Position numbers and translations under genes: made by a program. Below, one piece after another: positions 34,549-44,417 of a stretch of 64,000 nucleotides of DNA (position 1 is the stretch's first letter; the number at the start of each line of letters is the position of its first letter). Below the pieces are notes generated by a model. That model was not told the DNA's origin. It saw only the letters and a program-made list of their open reading frames with translations, and ran no database searches. Origin of the DNA: Knoellia koreensis (lineage in GTDB: Bacteria; Actinomycetota; Actinomycetes; Actinomycetales; Dermatophilaceae). The DNA is taken from positions 1,108,976 to 1,172,975 of the forward strand of contig NZ_JABEPQ010000001.1 in NCBI RefSeq assembly GCF_013041615.1, in the 5' to 3' direction.

Positions 34549-35466
34549 CTACGAACCCGACGGGGCGAAGACGACGTGTGCCCGCGCTTTGTGAGCGGAC
34601 TCATCCAGCATCGCCACGAGCCGGCCGTCGGGGGCGAACGCCGCCACGGGTTCGGTGCGCAGCGGCTGGGCCGAGTCGATCCGCTGGCCATAGCCCACCG
34701 CGGTGGCCTCGGCGTCGGTCAGCTCGTGACGGGCGAACTGGGCGCGGGCGGCGTCGGGCAGCTCGATGACCGGCACGGCTTCGGGGTCGTCCAGGGCGGT
34801 GAGCCGGTCAAAGTCGCGGGCCTCGTCGAGGGTGAACGCCCCGACCCGGGTGCGCCGCAGCGCGGTGAGGTGGCCGCCGACGCCGAGCGCGGCGCCGAGG
34901 TCACGCGCGAGCGCGCGCACATAGGTGCCCGAGCTGACGGTCACCTCGACGTCGAGGTCGAGCAGCGGTATGCCGTCCGCGGACGTCGCGGGCCGGCTCG
35001 CCACCACCTCGAACCGGCTGACCGTGACGGGGCGCGCGGGCAGGTCGACGTCCTCGCCGGTGCGCACGCGGTGGTAGGACCGCTGCCCCTTGACCTTGAT
35101 GGCCGACACCGAGCTCGGCACCTGGTCGATGTCGCCGGTGAGGTCCGCGACCGCCGCGGCGACGGCCTCGTCGGAGAGATGGTCGGCGGCGGCCGTGGCC
35201 GTCACTTCACCGTCGGCGTCGTCGGTGATCGTGTTCTGCCCCAACCGAATCGTGGCCGTGTAGTCCTTGTCGGTGCCGACGAGGAAGGTCAGCAGCTTGG
35301 TCGCCCGGCCGATGCCGAGCACCAGGACGCCGGTGGCCATCGGGTCGAGGGTGCCGGCGTGACCGACCTTGCGGGTGCCGCAGATCCGCCGCGACCGGGC
35401 GACCACGTCGTGGCTGGTCCAGCCGGCCGGCTTGTCGACGACGAGGAGGCCGTCAGCCGCGGGCAT
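34549..35466 (-). CDS. truB: tRNA pseudouridine(55) synthase
   Basis: A 305-residue enzyme that makes pseudouridine 55 in the T-loop of tRNAs. The catalytic Asp is in GHAGTLDPMATGVLVLG (about residue 40); other motifs are PVTVSRFEV and SSGTYVRALARDLG. The C-terminal PUA-like segment is short. I chose the ATG at 35466; the gene overlaps the 3' end of rbfA by 14 bp. Residues DGIPLLDLDV include a rare ATA codon placed by a TATGCCG motif at about 34968. Confidence 0.95.
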   Translation of the reverse strand: MPAADGLLVVDKPAGWTSHDVVARSRRICGTRKVGHAGTLDPMATGVLVLGIGRATKLLTFLVGTDKDYTATIRLGQNTITDDADGEVTATAAADHLSDEAVAAAVADLTGDIDQVPSSVSAIKVKGQRSYHRVRTGEDVDLPARPVTVSRFEVVASRPATSADGIPLLDLDVEVTVSSGTYVRALARDLGAALGVGGHLTALRRTRVGAFTLDEARDFDRLTALDDPEAVPVIELPDAARAQFARHELTDAEATAVGYGQRIDSAQPLRTEPVAAFAPDGRLVAMLDESAHKARAHVVFAPSGS

Positions 35467-35938
35467 CCGGCTCGTCAGCCTCGTCGCCGGCCGCGGCTCC
35501 TTCGTCGTCCTCGTCCTCGTCGTCGTCGTGGCGGTACGGGTCGGACTCCCCGGCATACGTGGCACCGGCGGCGCTCGCGGCCACCGCCGCATCGCGCTCC
35601 TTGGCCTCCTTGAGCAGGCCCTCGATCTGCGACGCCGACTCCGGAAGTGCGTCCGGGATGAACTCCAGGCTCGGCGTCAGCCGGATCTGCAGCTGCTTGC
35701 CGACGAACGAGCGCAGCTTGCCGCGGTTCTTCTCCAGCAGCTCCGCGGTGCGCTCGCGCTGGGTCTCGTCACCGAACACGGTGTAGAAGATCGACGCGTG
35801 CTGCAGGTCGCCAGTGACGCGGACGTCGGTCACGGTGACGAAGCCGAGGTCGGGATCCTTGACGATCGACTCGAGGTTCGCGGCGACGAGGGTCTTGATC
35901 CGGTCGGCGATCCTGCGGGCTCGTCCGGCGTCGGCCAC
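35453..35938 (-). CDS. rbfA: 30S ribosome-binding factor A
   Basis: A 161-residue protein for late 30S maturation, binding near the 5' helix of 16S rRNA. The KH-like fold is visible: RIADRIKTLVAANLESIVKD, VTVTDVRVTGDLQHASIFYTVFG, and LRSFVGKQLQIRLTPSLEF. The last 35 residues are an acidic tail (HDDDEDEDDEG). It overlaps truB by 14 bp and lies downstream of the sigma/anti-sigma-like pair rather than directly behind infB. Confidence 0.95.
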   Translation of the reverse strand: MADAGRARRIADRIKTLVAANLESIVKDPDLGFVTVTDVRVTGDLQHASIFYTVFGDETQRERTAELLEKNRGKLRSFVGKQLQIRLTPSLEFIPDALPESASQIEGLLKEAKERDAAVAASAAGATYAGESDPYRHDDDEDEDDEGAAAGDEADEPDARG

Positions 35939-35960
35939 GGGGTCCTCCTGGGCATGTCGG

Positions 35961-37283
35961 CTACTTCTGGTCCACGGGCCTGCCCACCTTAGTTGGTGCC
36001 GGGTCCGTGGGCAGCAGGCGGGAGTCCAGGGGGGTCACGTCACCCTCAGGCGTCACGCCGTAGGCAGCCGGTTTGCCGACGAGACCTGGCATCGCGTAGG
36101 CGCTCTCGGGTCCGACGAAAAGCCTGGTCACCTCGCCGACTCCGGCCACCCGAACTGCCTCGGTCCAGTCGCTGGACTCGGTGCGCCACAACGTGTTCGC
36201 GGTGTCCAGAACGAAGAGCGTGCCGTCCTCGGTGAGCCCGAGCGCGCGGATGGTGGTGTCGGCCGGTATGCCGCGCAGTGTCACCTCACGCCACGTCGTT
36301 CCTCCGTCGGTGGTCACCACGAGCGGCTGGTTCTCGGTGCGGTCCAGCTGCCCGGCGGGGTTGGCCGACCACGACGCGACGACCCGGTCGCCGCGGCCGG
36401 TGAGCGCCCCGTAGATGGCCTGACCCGCTTGGGCGTTGTCGCCCCCCAGGGCACGACGCTGCCACGCGGCCCCGTCGCGCGACCACACGATCGACGTGCG
36501 CGACTTGTCGCCGAGGTCCATCGCCTCCGCGAAGACCCCGTTCGGGGTGCCGGACGCGACGGCCATGAGGCTGAGCCCGTTGGGCTTCGGCATCCGGTAG
36601 GAGCGTGCACTGTCGAGGTCGACGACGAGCGCCGACCCGGTGGCCAGCACCACAGCCTGGTGCTTGGCGGACGCCGGGATCGAGCCGTCACTGGCGGTGG
36701 CCTGCTTGGCGGTCCCGTCGGCGCGCACGATGAGGGGTGTGACGCCATCGACGGTGACGACGGCGGTGTCGTCGGCGGCGCCCTGCCCCGTCACAACCGT
36801 CGCCTCAGGCCCGACCTGCGCGCCGCTGACCGGCACCAGCCCGCCCCGGACCTTGCCGCCGGCGTCGACCACCTGCCACGCGTAGGCGCAGCTGACCTTG
36901 TCGTTGCCGGTGCACTGGCCGAAGACGGAGAACTGGCCGGCTGCGCTCACCGCGAGGTCGAGCATGGGACTGCTGTCGATGACGGCCTGCGCGTCCGCTG
37001 GCATCGCGGCTGAATCGCGGCTGGTAGCGCCCGTCGGGGGCGCCGTGCTCGTCGAAGAGGCCGCTGGGCTGAGGCTTCGCGGATCATCACCCCCCATGCC
37101 GGACAGCGACACGGCGAGCGCAGTGGCAGCGGCTGCGGCAACTGCTCCCCCGGCGGCTGCACCTACGCGCACGTGGCGACGGTGGTTGGCGCGAGCGACC
37201 AGCTCAGCGAAGTCCGGGACGGTGGTCTGCTCCTGCACGTCCCGGCGCAGGGTGGCGAGGGTGGTATCGAGTCGGTCAGGCAT
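35961..37283 (-). CDS. Membrane-anchored protein with exported BNR/propeller-like repeats, sigma-factor partner
   Basis: A 440-residue protein. Residues 1-45 are cytoplasmic with LDTTLATLRRDVQEQTTVPDFAELVARA; a TM helix follows (VGAAAGGAVAAAAATALAVSL, about 52-72). The exported part has repeats with Asp-box-like sequences (WSRDGAAWQRRAL; TTDGGTTWREVTL; LTEDGTLFVLDTANTLW), suggesting a beta-propeller. Its start overlaps the sigma-factor stop by eight bases, so it probably acts as anti-sigma factor or sensor, though no zinc-finger anti-sigma motif (HxxxCxxC) is present. The function is inferred from coupling. Confidence 0.7.
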   Translation of the reverse strand: MPDRLDTTLATLRRDVQEQTTVPDFAELVARANHRRHVRVGAAAGGAVAAAAATALAVSLSGMGGDDPRSLSPAASSTSTAPPTGATSRDSAAMPADAQAVIDSSPMLDLAVSAAGQFSVFGQCTGNDKVSCAYAWQVVDAGGKVRGGLVPVSGAQVGPEATVVTGQGAADDTAVVTVDGVTPLIVRADGTAKQATASDGSIPASAKHQAVVLATGSALVVDLDSARSYRMPKPNGLSLMAVASGTPNGVFAEAMDLGDKSRTSIVWSRDGAAWQRRALGGDNAQAGQAIYGALTGRGDRVVASWSANPAGQLDRTENQPLVVTTDGGTTWREVTLRGIPADTTIRALGLTEDGTLFVLDTANTLWRTESSDWTEAVRVAGVGEVTRLFVGPESAYAMPGLVGKPAAYGVTPEGDVTPLDSRLLPTDPAPTKVGRPVDQK

Positions 37284-37803
37284 GGCGTGCCTCCTGCGGG
37301 CTGTCCTCGTAGGTCTCTTCCAGTAACGGGAGCAGGGCCGCACGGCCCCGCGACAGGCGGGCTTTGACCGTGCCCTCAGGAACGCCGAGCAGCTCGGCGA
37401 CCTCGGCGACGGGCAGGTCCGCGAGGTGGTGCAGCGCGATGGCCTCACGCTGCGGTGCGGGCAGCGCCCGCAGGGCGGTCAGCAACGCGACCCGGTCGAC
37501 GGCACTGTCGTGACGCTGCGGGTGTTCCGTGAGTTTGGGCAGCAGCCCCAGGAAGTGCCGTCCGCGCCGCCAGCGCCGCCGTGCCTGGTTGAGCGCGACG
37601 GTGAGCAGCCACGCCTCGGGCTTGTCCATCGTGGCGAACTCGCGCCGGGCCACGGCCTGCACGAACGCCTCCTGCACGACGTCCTCGGCCTCGGCCCGGC
37701 TGCGGGTGAGTCCGATGACCTGCCCCACCAGCCGCCGATAGCTGCGGTCGAACACTGCTTGCACGTATGCCGCGTGCTCGTCACGCGTGCCGGGTCCGTC
37801 CAC
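37276..37803 (-). CDS. ECF-type RNA polymerase sigma factor (SigE family)
   Basis: A 175-residue sigma factor. Region 2: YRRLVGQVIGLTRSRAEAEDVVQEAFVQAVARREFATMDKPEAWLLTVALNQARRRW; region 4: LRALPAPQREAIALHHLADLPVAEVAELLGVPEGTVKARLSRGRAALLPLL. It is coupled by an eight-base overlap to the membrane-anchored protein downstream. The start is GTG 37803. Upstream lies a 305-bp gap packed with four long palindromes that separates it from infB. It is inserted in an otherwise conserved infB-rbfA-truB neighbourhood. Confidence 0.9.
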   Translation of the reverse strand: MDGPGTRDEHAAYVQAVFDRSYRRLVGQVIGLTRSRAEAEDVVQEAFVQAVARREFATMDKPEAWLLTVALNQARRRWRRGRHFLGLLPKLTEHPQRHDSAVDRVALLTALRALPAPQREAIALHHLADLPVAEVAELLGVPEGTVKARLSRGRAALLPLLEETYEDSPQEARHA

Positions 37804-37880
37804 CGGTGCCCCCCTCCTCGTTTTCCATCCTGTCGGGAAGGACGAGTCACATCACGCCCCCGCGGTTGCACCACTCGCCG

Positions 37881-38050
37881 AGTTGAGTGCCTGACGACGA
37901 CCCAGGGGTGGGTCTCAGGCACTCAACTGCGGCAGACGCGGACGGGCCCGCATCGGAAGTTCCGATACAGGCCCGTCTAAGCCACGCGGCATACCCCACG
38001 CATTTGCGTCCGCGGTTCTGGCTGCCAGAGCGACCAGAACCGCGGACGCA
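37881..38050. repeat. Three long palindromes upstream of the sigma-factor gene
   Basis: P1: AGTTGAGTGCCTGA (37881-37894) with its exact inverse at 37915-37928 and an inner GACCCA/TGGGTC pair. P2: GACGGGCC (37941-37948) with 37970-37977 and inner ATCGGA/TCCGAT. P3: TGCGTCCGCGGTTCTGG (38005-38021) with its exact inverse at 38034-38050. Together with the infB-end hairpin they fill nearly the whole gap 37804-38108. No coding sequence is evident there. One TATGCCG motif lies between P2 and P3. Confidence 0.65.
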
Positions 38051-38066
38051 CGCAGGCGCGAGAGGC

Positions 38067-38102
38067 GAGGTATGCCGCGTGGCTGGCCACGCGGCATACC
38101 TC
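38067..38102 (-). terminator. 17-bp hairpin built from two facing TATGCCG motifs, downstream of infB
   Basis: GAGGTATGCCGCGTGGC (38067-38083) pairs exactly with 38086-38102 around a two-base loop. It starts six bases after the infB stop and probably terminates the rimP-nusA-ylxR-infB operon. Both arms are the long form of the window-wide motif (GGTATGCCGCGTGG). Confidence 0.6.
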
Positions 38103-38108
38103 ACCGTC

Positions 38109-41042
38109 TCAGTCGCGCGGCTTCTCGCGCATCTCGTAGGTCGCGATGAGGTCGCCCACCTGAAGGTCGTTGAACGACCCCAGGTTGATGCCGCACTCGA
38201 AGCCCTCACGGACCTCGGTGACGTCGTCCTTGAACCGGCGCAGGCCGGCGATGTCGACGTTCTCGGCCACGACCACGCCGTCGCGGGTGATCCGCGCCTT
38301 GGCACCACGCCGGATCTCGCCGCTGCGGACGATCGAACCCGCGATGTTGCCGAACTTGCTCGAGCGGAAGATCTCGCGGATCTCGGCGGTGCCGAGCTCC
38401 ACCTCCTCGAACTCCGGCTTGAGCATGCCCTTGAGCGCGGACTCGATCTCCTCGATGGCGTTGTAGATCACCGAGTAGTAGCGGATCTCGACGCCCTCAC
38501 GCTCGGCGTAGTCGGCGTTCTGGCCCTCGGCCCGCACGTTGTAGCCGATGATGATCGCGTCGGACGCCATCGCGAGGTTGATGTTGTTCATCGTGATCGC
38601 ACCGACACCGCGGTCGATGATGCGCAGGTCGACCTCGTCGCCGACGTCGATCTGCAGCAGCGCGTCCTCGAGTGCCTCGACCGAACCCGACACGTCACCC
38701 TTGAGGATGAGGTTGAGGGTCTCGACCTTGCCAGCCGCCAGGGCCTCGTTGAGGTCCTCGAGCGAGATGCGCTTGCGGGCCTTGGCCAGGGACGCCTGGC
38801 GGTCGGCAGCTTCGCGCTTCTCGGCGATCTGACGGGCGGTGCGGTCATCCGGTGCCACCACGAAGGTGTCACCAGCGCGCGGCACCGAGGACAGACCGAG
38901 CACCTGCACCGGACGCGACGGCAGCGCCTCCTCGACGTTCGCGCCGTGCTCGTCGAGCATCGCGCGGACACGACCGTAGGCCGAACCCGTGACGATCGCG
39001 TCACCAACGCGCAGCGTGCCGGACTGCACCAGCACCGTCGCGGTCGCACCACGGCCACGGTCGAGGTTGGCCTCGATCGCGACGCCACGGGCGTCCTTGT
39101 CGGGGTTGGCGCGCAGGTCGAGCGCGGCGTCCGCCGTCAGCAGGACCGCCTCGAGCAGGGTGTCGATGTTCTGGCCCTGCTTGGCCGACACGTCGACGAA
39201 CATGGTGTCGCCGCCGTACTCCTCGGCCACGAGGTTGTACTCCGTCAGCTGGCCACGGATCTTGGCCGGGTCAGCACCCTCGACGTCGATCTTGTTGACC
39301 GCCACCACGATCGGCACGTCAGCGGCCTGCATGTGGTTGAGCGCCTCGATGGTCTGCGGCATCACGCCGTCGTCGGCGGCGACGACGAGGATCGCGATGT
39401 CGGTCACCTTGGCACCACGGGCACGCATGGCGGTGAACGCCTCGTGACCCGGGGTGTCGATGAAGGTGATCGCGCGGTCGACGCCCTCGTGCTCCCGGTG
39501 GACCTGGTAGGCACCGATGTGCTGGGTGATGCCACCGGCCTCACCGGCCACGACGTCCTCGTTGCGGATGGCGTCGAGGAGGCGGGTCTTACCGTGGTCG
39601 ACGTGGCCGACGACGGTCACGACCGGCGGCCGCGGCTGCAGGTCGTCCTCGTCCTCACCCTCGATGCCGGTGTCGAGGTCGATGTTGAAGGAGTCGAAGA
39701 GCTCCTTCTCCTCCTCCTCCGGCGACACGACCTGGATGTCGTAGCCGAGCTCGGCACCGAGCACCTTGAAGGTGTCCTCGTCGAGCGACTGGGTGGCCGT
39801 GGCCATCTCACCGAGGTGGAACAGCACGGTCACCAGCGATGCCGGGTTGGCGTTGATCTTGTCGGCGAAGTCGGTCAGCGAGGAACCACGACGCACCCGC
39901 ACGACGGTCGAGCCGTCACCACGGGGAACCGTGACACCGCCGAGCGACGGAGCCTGCATCTGCTCGAACTCCTGGCGCTTGGCCCGCTTGGACTTGCGCC
40001 CGCGGACCGGACGGCCGCCACCGCGACCGAACGCACCGGCGGCCTGACCGCGGCCACCGCCGCCGCCACGGCCACCGAAGCCGCCGCGACCGCCGAAGCC
40101 GCCACCACCACCGGGACCGCCACCGGGGCCACGGTTGCCACCGGGACCACCACGGCCGCCACCCGGGCGGGCCGGGCGCTCACCGGGACGACCGACCGCG
40201 GAACGGTCGGGCATCATGCCCGGGCTGGGACGCGGACCACCGGGACGGGGCCCACCGGGACCGGCCGACCCACCGGGGCGAGGCCCCGGACGCGACTGCG
40301 GCCGCGGCATACCCTGGCTCGACGCGAAGGGGTTGTTGCCCGGGCGGGGCGAGCCCTCGCGACCCTGCGGACGCTGGGTGCCCATGCCCTGGCTGGACGC
40401 GAACGGGTTGTTGCCCGGGCGCGGACCGGCGGAGCCGCCGGGACGCGGGCCGGGCGCCGCGGGGCGCGGACCGGCCGAGCCGGGGCGCGGCGAGGAACCC
40501 GTGCCGGGTCCCTGCTTGCCACCGTCACGGGAGGACTGGACACCCTCGCGGGCGGCCGGCGCGGCCGGAGCCTCGGGGGTGGTCGGAGCGGCCGGGGCAG
40601 CCGGAGCGGGCGCCGCCGGCGTCGGTGCCGGTGCCGACTTTGCAGCCGGCGCCTGCGGCTCGGCGGGAGCCGGGCTCGCCGGTGCGGCCGGGGTCGGCGC
40701 GGCCGGGGTCGCGGACGGCTTCGGCGCTGCCGGCTCAGCGGACGGCGCGGCCGGGTTGGCCGGCGTCGACGAGGACGGCGCAGAGGCCGGGACCTCGGTC
40801 ACCTCGGGCGTCGCCGCGGTGTCGGCCGGCTTGGCCGCGGTCTTCTTCGCCGCAGCCTTCTTGGCGGGAGCCTTCTTCTTCAGCTCCTCGGGGAATGTCT
40901 CGGTCGCCTTGCGGACGACCGGTGCCTCGATCGTCGAGCTGGCGGTCTTGACGTACTCGCCGATGCTCTGGAGGTGGGCGATCAGCGTCTTGCTGTCGGT
41001 GCCCAGCTCCTTGGCGAGCGCGCTTACACGGACCTTTGCCAC
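38109..41042 (-). CDS. infB: Translation initiation factor IF-2
   Basis: A 977-residue GTPase that brings fMet-tRNA to the 30S subunit. N-terminal IF2_N ([20 protein letters not shown]), then about 330 residues of low-complexity Ala/Pro/Lys and Gly/Arg repeats (including two copies of NPFASSQGM), a second IF2_N near 385, the G domain with [12 protein letters not shown] (about 475), DTPGHEAF and NKID, and domains II-IV. The long disordered spacer is normal in high-G+C actinobacteria. A possible extra promoter lies in the 128-bp gap upstream. Confidence 0.97.
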   Translation of the reverse strand: MAKVRVSALAKELGTDSKTLIAHLQSIGEYVKTASSTIEAPVVRKATETFPEELKKKAPAKKAAAKKTAAKPADTAATPEVTEVPASAPSSSTPANPAAPSAEPAAPKPSATPAAPTPAAPASPAPAEPQAPAAKSAPAPTPAAPAPAAPAAPTTPEAPAAPAAREGVQSSRDGGKQGPGTGSSPRPGSAGPRPAAPGPRPGGSAGPRPGNNPFASSQGMGTQRPQGREGSPRPGNNPFASSQGMPRPQSRPGPRPGGSAGPGGPRPGGPRPSPGMMPDRSAVGRPGERPARPGGGRGGPGGNRGPGGGPGGGGGFGGRGGFGGRGGGGGRGQAAGAFGRGGGRPVRGRKSKRAKRQEFEQMQAPSLGGVTVPRGDGSTVVRVRRGSSLTDFADKINANPASLVTVLFHLGEMATATQSLDEDTFKVLGAELGYDIQVVSPEEEEKELFDSFNIDLDTGIEGEDEDDLQPRPPVVTVVGHVDHGKTRLLDAIRNEDVVAGEAGGITQHIGAYQVHREHEGVDRAITFIDTPGHEAFTAMRARGAKVTDIAILVVAADDGVMPQTIEALNHMQAADVPIVVAVNKIDVEGADPAKIRGQLTEYNLVAEEYGGDTMFVDVSAKQGQNIDTLLEAVLLTADAALDLRANPDKDARGVAIEANLDRGRGATATVLVQSGTLRVGDAIVTGSAYGRVRAMLDEHGANVEEALPSRPVQVLGLSSVPRAGDTFVVAPDDRTARQIAEKREAADRQASLAKARKRISLEDLNEALAAGKVETLNLILKGDVSGSVEALEDALLQIDVGDEVDLRIIDRGVGAITMNNINLAMASDAIIIGYNVRAEGQNADYAEREGVEIRYYSVIYNAIEEIESALKGMLKPEFEEVELGTAEIREIFRSSKFGNIAGSIVRSGEIRRGAKARITRDGVVVAENVDIAGLRRFKDDVTEVREGFECGINLGSFNDLQVGDLIATYEMREKPRD

Positions 41043-41111
41043 GTTTCTCCTGTTCCTGGTCCGCGTCAGGACAGGCGCGGACCGTCGTTACTGCTGGGGG
41101 GAGCTCATTGC

Positions 41112-41142
41112 TGAGTACTCATCGGGTGCTCATCAGCGTCAA
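41112..41142 (-). promoter_or_regulatory. Possible internal promoter for infB
   Basis: TTGACG on the minus strand (41142-41137) is followed 17-19 bp later by AGTACT or TACTCA (41119-41112). The gap around it (41043-41170) is AT-richer than its surroundings. A transcript from here would serve infB alone. Weak evidence. Confidence 0.3.
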
Positions 41143-41170
41143 ACCCGCCTTCGGTTCTATTACGGACGGT

Positions 41171-41530
41171 TCATTTTTCTGGTGGTGCGGCGAGCGGTCG
41201 GGTGGCCAGTTCCTCGACGTATGCCGTGACCGCTGCCGGATCCGGGGCGGTGCTGGTGCGCAGCGCGCGCCCGAAAGCTCGGCGTCGGAGGGCTTGGTCG
41301 AGGCAGTCGCCGGTCGGGTGCAGCCATGCGCCACGCCCCGGCAGGCGGTGCCGTGGGTCGGGGGTCAACCGGATGGCACCGGTGTCGTCCGTCTCCGCGA
41401 CCACTCGCAGGAGTGCCGACCAGCTATCCGTCCTGCGGCAGCCCACACACGTGCGGGTCGGTGACCCGTGCGTGGTGCGGGGGGTGGTGCTCACTGCCGA
41501 AGGCCGGAGTCCAGTCCGGTCGGTCCCCAC
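41171..41530 (-). CDS. ylxR: YlxR/RnpM-type RNA-binding protein (DUF448)
   Basis: A 119-residue (or 107-residue) protein with the family signature [20 protein letters not shown] and [26 protein letters not shown]. YlxR homologues bind RNase P RNA or act as nucleoid-associated regulators. The start is uncertain: GTG 41530 has GGAAGG eight bases upstream; GTG 41494 gives the usual length. It sits in the usual nusA-ylxR-infB order. Confidence 0.85.
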   Translation of the reverse strand: MGTDRTGLRPSAVSTTPRTTHGSPTRTCVGCRRTDSWSALLRVVAETDDTGAIRLTPDPRHRLPGRGAWLHPTGDCLDQALRRRAFGRALRTSTAPDPAAVTAYVEELATRPLAAPPEK

Positions 41531-41547
41531 CAGTCTAGCCCTTCCCG

Positions 41548-42687
41548 TCAGTCGGGCGTGTCACCGGTGTCCGGCGCCCCACTGGAACCAGTCGCCCCAG
41601 CAGCCTCATCTGCCCCAGTGGTGGCGGCGTCCGCGGGTGCTGCCGGTGCGGTCGGTGCACCCGCTGCGGCCGGTGCACCTGGCGCCCCAGCCGCCGTGTC
41701 GGGACGGATGTCGATCCGCCAGCCGGTCAGCTTGGCGGCGAGCCGGGCGTTCTGCCCCTCCTTGCCGATGGCGAGCGACAGCTGGTAGTCGGGCACGATC
41801 ACCCGGGCCGCCCGCAACTGCGGGTCGACGATCTCCACCGACTCCACCCGCGACGGCGACAGCGCGGCCGCCACGAACTCCTTGGGGTCCTCGGAGTAGT
41901 CGACGATGTCGATCTTCTCGCCGTGCAGCTCGGTCATGACCGCGCGCACCCGGGCGCCCATCGGGCCGATGCAGGCGCCCTTGGCGTTGACACCGGGCAC
42001 CTTGGAGTGGACGGCGATCTTGGTGCGGTGACCGGCCTCACGGGCCAGGGCCGCGATCTCGACGGTGCCGTCGGCGATCTCGGGCACCTCGAGGGCGAAG
42101 AGCTTGCGCACGAGGTTGGGGTGGGTGCGGGACAGCCCGATCTGCGGGCCCTTGGGCCCACGGCGCACCGAGACCACGAACGTGCGCAGCCGCTCGCCGT
42201 GCACGTACTTCTCCCCCGGCACCTGCTCGGCCAGCGGCAGGATGCCCTCGACCGTGCCGAAGTCGACGGTGACGTGCCGCGGGTCCGGGCTCTGCTGGAT
42301 GACGCCGGCGACCACGTCGCCCTCGCGCCCCTTGAAGTCGCCGAGGATCGCCTCGTCCTCGAGGTCGCGCAGCCGCTGCACGATCACCTGCCGCGCGGTG
42401 GCGGCGGCGATCCGGCCGAACCCGGTCGGGGTGTCGTCGAACTCCGGGCCGTACTCGCGCGGCGGCCGCTCTTCTCCTTCTGCCGGCTCCGGCTGCTCGA
42501 GCTCCTCGCGCGCCCACACGATGACGTGACCGCTCTTGCGGTCGAGCTCGACGCGCGCGTTGCGGTACGCACCCTCGGTGCGGTGGTAGGCGACGAGGAG
42601 TGCCTGCTCGATGGCGGGGATAAGGACGTCGAGCGAGATGTCCCGCTCCCGTTCCAGTGCCCGCAGTGCAGCGAGGTCGATGTCCAT
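41548..42687 (-). CDS. nusA: Transcription termination/antitermination factor NusA
   Basis: A 379-residue protein: N-terminal RNA-polymerase-binding domain ([30 protein letters not shown]), S1 domain (about 135-205; [22 protein letters not shown]), KH1 and KH2 ([55 protein letters not shown]). The tail after about 335 is low-complexity Ala/Gly/Thr. It lacks the Proteobacterial C-terminal acidic repeats, as expected. The ATG lies one base from the rimP stop. Confidence 0.96.
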   Translation of the reverse strand: MDIDLAALRALERERDISLDVLIPAIEQALLVAYHRTEGAYRNARVELDRKSGHVIVWAREELEQPEPAEGEERPPREYGPEFDDTPTGFGRIAAATARQVIVQRLRDLEDEAILGDFKGREGDVVAGVIQQSPDPRHVTVDFGTVEGILPLAEQVPGEKYVHGERLRTFVVSVRRGPKGPQIGLSRTHPNLVRKLFALEVPEIADGTVEIAALAREAGHRTKIAVHSKVPGVNAKGACIGPMGARVRAVMTELHGEKIDIVDYSEDPKEFVAAALSPSRVESVEIVDPQLRAARVIVPDYQLSLAIGKEGQNARLAAKLTGWRIDIRPDTAAGAPGAPAAAGAPTAPAAPADAATTGADEAAGATGSSGAPDTGDTPD

Positions 42688-42688
42688 G

Positions 42689-43270
42689 TCACTCCTCCTC
42701 GGTGGCGGCCGCGCCGCCGGTGGTGTCGTCGCCCGACGTGTCGTCGGCACCGTCGTCGGCACCGGAGTCGGGACGCGAGAACTCGACCTCGACCACAGCC
42801 CGCGAGATCGCGGCATACGGCAGCTCGACCGTGCGCGCGGGGGTCTTCTTCGCGGCGGGCACCTCGAGGGTGACCCCGTCGGCGCCGGCCCGGACGATGC
42901 GTCCGGTGACCTTGTCACCCTCGGTGGGGGTGATGGTGACGAGCCGACCGACGTTGCGGCGGAAGTGGCGGGGCTCGGTGAGGGGCCGGTCCAGGCCGGG
43001 GCTGGTGACCTCGAGGGTGTACGGCTGCTCGCCCATCGTGTCGGCCTCGTCGAGCGCGTCGCTCACGACGCGGGTCGCGTCGGCGACCTCGTCGAGGCTG
43101 AGCGGCGGCGTGGAGGTGGTCGAGTCACCGTCGTCGGGGACGACCCGGTCGATCCAGATGCGGACCATGCGGCGCTTGCCCGCAGGGGTGACGGCGACGT
43201 CCTCGACCAGCAGGCCCAGGGCCGCGAGCGGTGGCTCGACGACGGGACGAATCTGGTCCTTGACGCTCAT
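42689..43270 (-). CDS. rimP: Ribosome maturation factor RimP
   Basis: A 193-residue protein required for 30S maturation, first gene of the rimP-nusA-ylxR-infB operon. The N-terminal domain shows [32 protein letters not shown], and the family motif [30 protein letters not shown] is complete. The C-terminal 35 residues are an acidic tail ([14 protein letters not shown]). ATG at 43270. Confidence 0.95.
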   Translation of the reverse strand: MSVKDQIRPVVEPPLAALGLLVEDVAVTPAGKRRMVRIWIDRVVPDDGDSTTSTPPLSLDEVADATRVVSDALDEADTMGEQPYTLEVTSPGLDRPLTEPRHFRRNVGRLVTITPTEGDKVTGRIVRAGADGVTLEVPAAKKTPARTVELPYAAISRAVVEVEFSRPDSGADDGADDTSGDDTTGGAAATEEE

Positions 43271-43360
43271 GACTCGTCCTCTCTGAAGTTCTCGACTGTC
43301 CTGCGTCGTCACTCTAGCCACGCCGCCGACCGGCCGCACGAGCGGCTGACCCGTGCGTGA

Positions 43361-43366
43361 CATGAT
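43361..43366 (+). promoter_or_regulatory. -10 element (CATGAT) of a leaderless promoter
   Basis: CATGAT ends seven bases before the ATG at 43374, which itself lies in a TATGCCG motif. No clear -35 is seen. Confidence 0.4.
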
Positions 43367-43373
43367 CGCGGGT

Positions 43374-44417
43374 ATGCCGCCCGCTCCCGACCGCGACCGC
43401 GCGCACCTCTCGCGCCGGGTCGCGTTGGCCCTCGGCGCGAGCGCCGTTGCGGCACTGGGACTTTCGGCCTGCGGGATCAGACTTGAGGACGACGCACCGC
43501 GCGTGCCCGGCATACCGACACGTGAGCCCTTTGCCTGGGAGGGGTTCCTCGTGGCCCTGTGGCGGCGCAGCGACACCCTGGCCCAGCGGGCGCGCAGTGT
43601 CGGCGGGCCGGCGACCGGCGTCCCGGCCCGGCTGGTCGCCCTGCACGACACCCAGGCGACGGTGCTGCGGGCCGAGCTGGCGCGTCTCGGCGTGCCCGAG
43701 CGGGTGCTGGCCGAGGCGGAGCGACCCAGCCCGACCGGGACGTCCACGACCGCATCATCGACAGCCACCTCGGGGACGGCCACCGCCTCCCCGAGCGCGT
43801 CGAGTCCTCCCGTCGTGGCCACCGGCAAGGCCGGCCAGAGCGCGCTGGCGGGCGCCGAGGCCAGCGACCTCGGGCCCACGGCGGTTGCGTCGCTGGCCCA
43901 GCTGCCCGCCGACGCCGTGCCCCTCGTGGGCGCGGTCCTGGGGCAACGGGGTGCCGCCGCGGCCCTGCTCGGGCACGCGATCACCTGGCCCGACCAGGCC
44001 CTGTCAGCGCCGTCGCTTGCCGCGAGCTACCTGTCGACCACCCGCGCCGCCGTGTACGGCTTGGAGGTCGCGACGGCACAGTCTCCGACCGGGGCCCAGC
44101 GCACGTTGGCGCAGGCGACGCTGACCGCGTTGCGGACGCGCGCCTCCGACCAGGAGGTCCTGGCTGGCTCGTCGGCGGACCCGCCCGCGGTGGCCTACAC
44201 GCTGCCCTTCGCCGTGACCACACCGGCGGCTGCACGCAAGCTCGCCGTGCAGGTCCTCACCGAGCTGCGGGCCGCCATCGCCCGCGACCTCGGCAGCGCC
44301 CGCGGCAACGTTCCCGCCCTCGGGCTGCTCGTGCAGTGGCTGTCGGACACCGAGGTGCTGGCCTCGCGGTGGGGTGTCCCGCTGGCGCCGTTCCCCGGCC
44401 TGACGACACCGAAGTGA
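43374..44417 (+). CDS. Tat-type lipoprotein with DUF4439 (ferritin-like) domain
   Basis: A 347-residue protein. The signal SRRVALALGASAVAALGLSAC has a twin-arginine pair (residues 14-15) and a lipobox LSAC with Cys at 33. A helical region (about 60-130), a Ser/Thr-rich linker (about 125-150) and a C-terminal four-helix segment (AASYLSTTRAAVYGLEVAT... LVQWLSDTEVLASRWGVPL) fit DUF4439. It is likely anchored outside the membrane after folding; function unknown. The next gene's ATG overlaps its stop by one base. Confidence 0.78.
   Translation: MPPAPDRDRAHLSRRVALALGASAVAALGLSACGIRLEDDAPRVPGIPTREPFAWEGFLVALWRRSDTLAQRARSVGGPATGVPARLVALHDTQATVLRAELARLGVPERVLAEAERPSPTGTSTTASSTATSGTATASPSASSPPVVATGKAGQSALAGAEASDLGPTAVASLAQLPADAVPLVGAVLGQRGAAAALLGHAITWPDQALSAPSLAASYLSTTRAAVYGLEVATAQSPTGAQRTLAQATLTALRTRASDQEVLAGSSADPPAVAYTLPFAVTTPAAARKLAVQVLTELRAAIARDLGSARGNVPALGLLVQWLSDTEVLASRWGVPLAPFPGLTTPK

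Noticed and set aside
37887-41114. Plus-strand frame of 1075 codons opposite infB
   Set aside because: Antisense to the infB low-complexity region and includes the palindromes; no domain.
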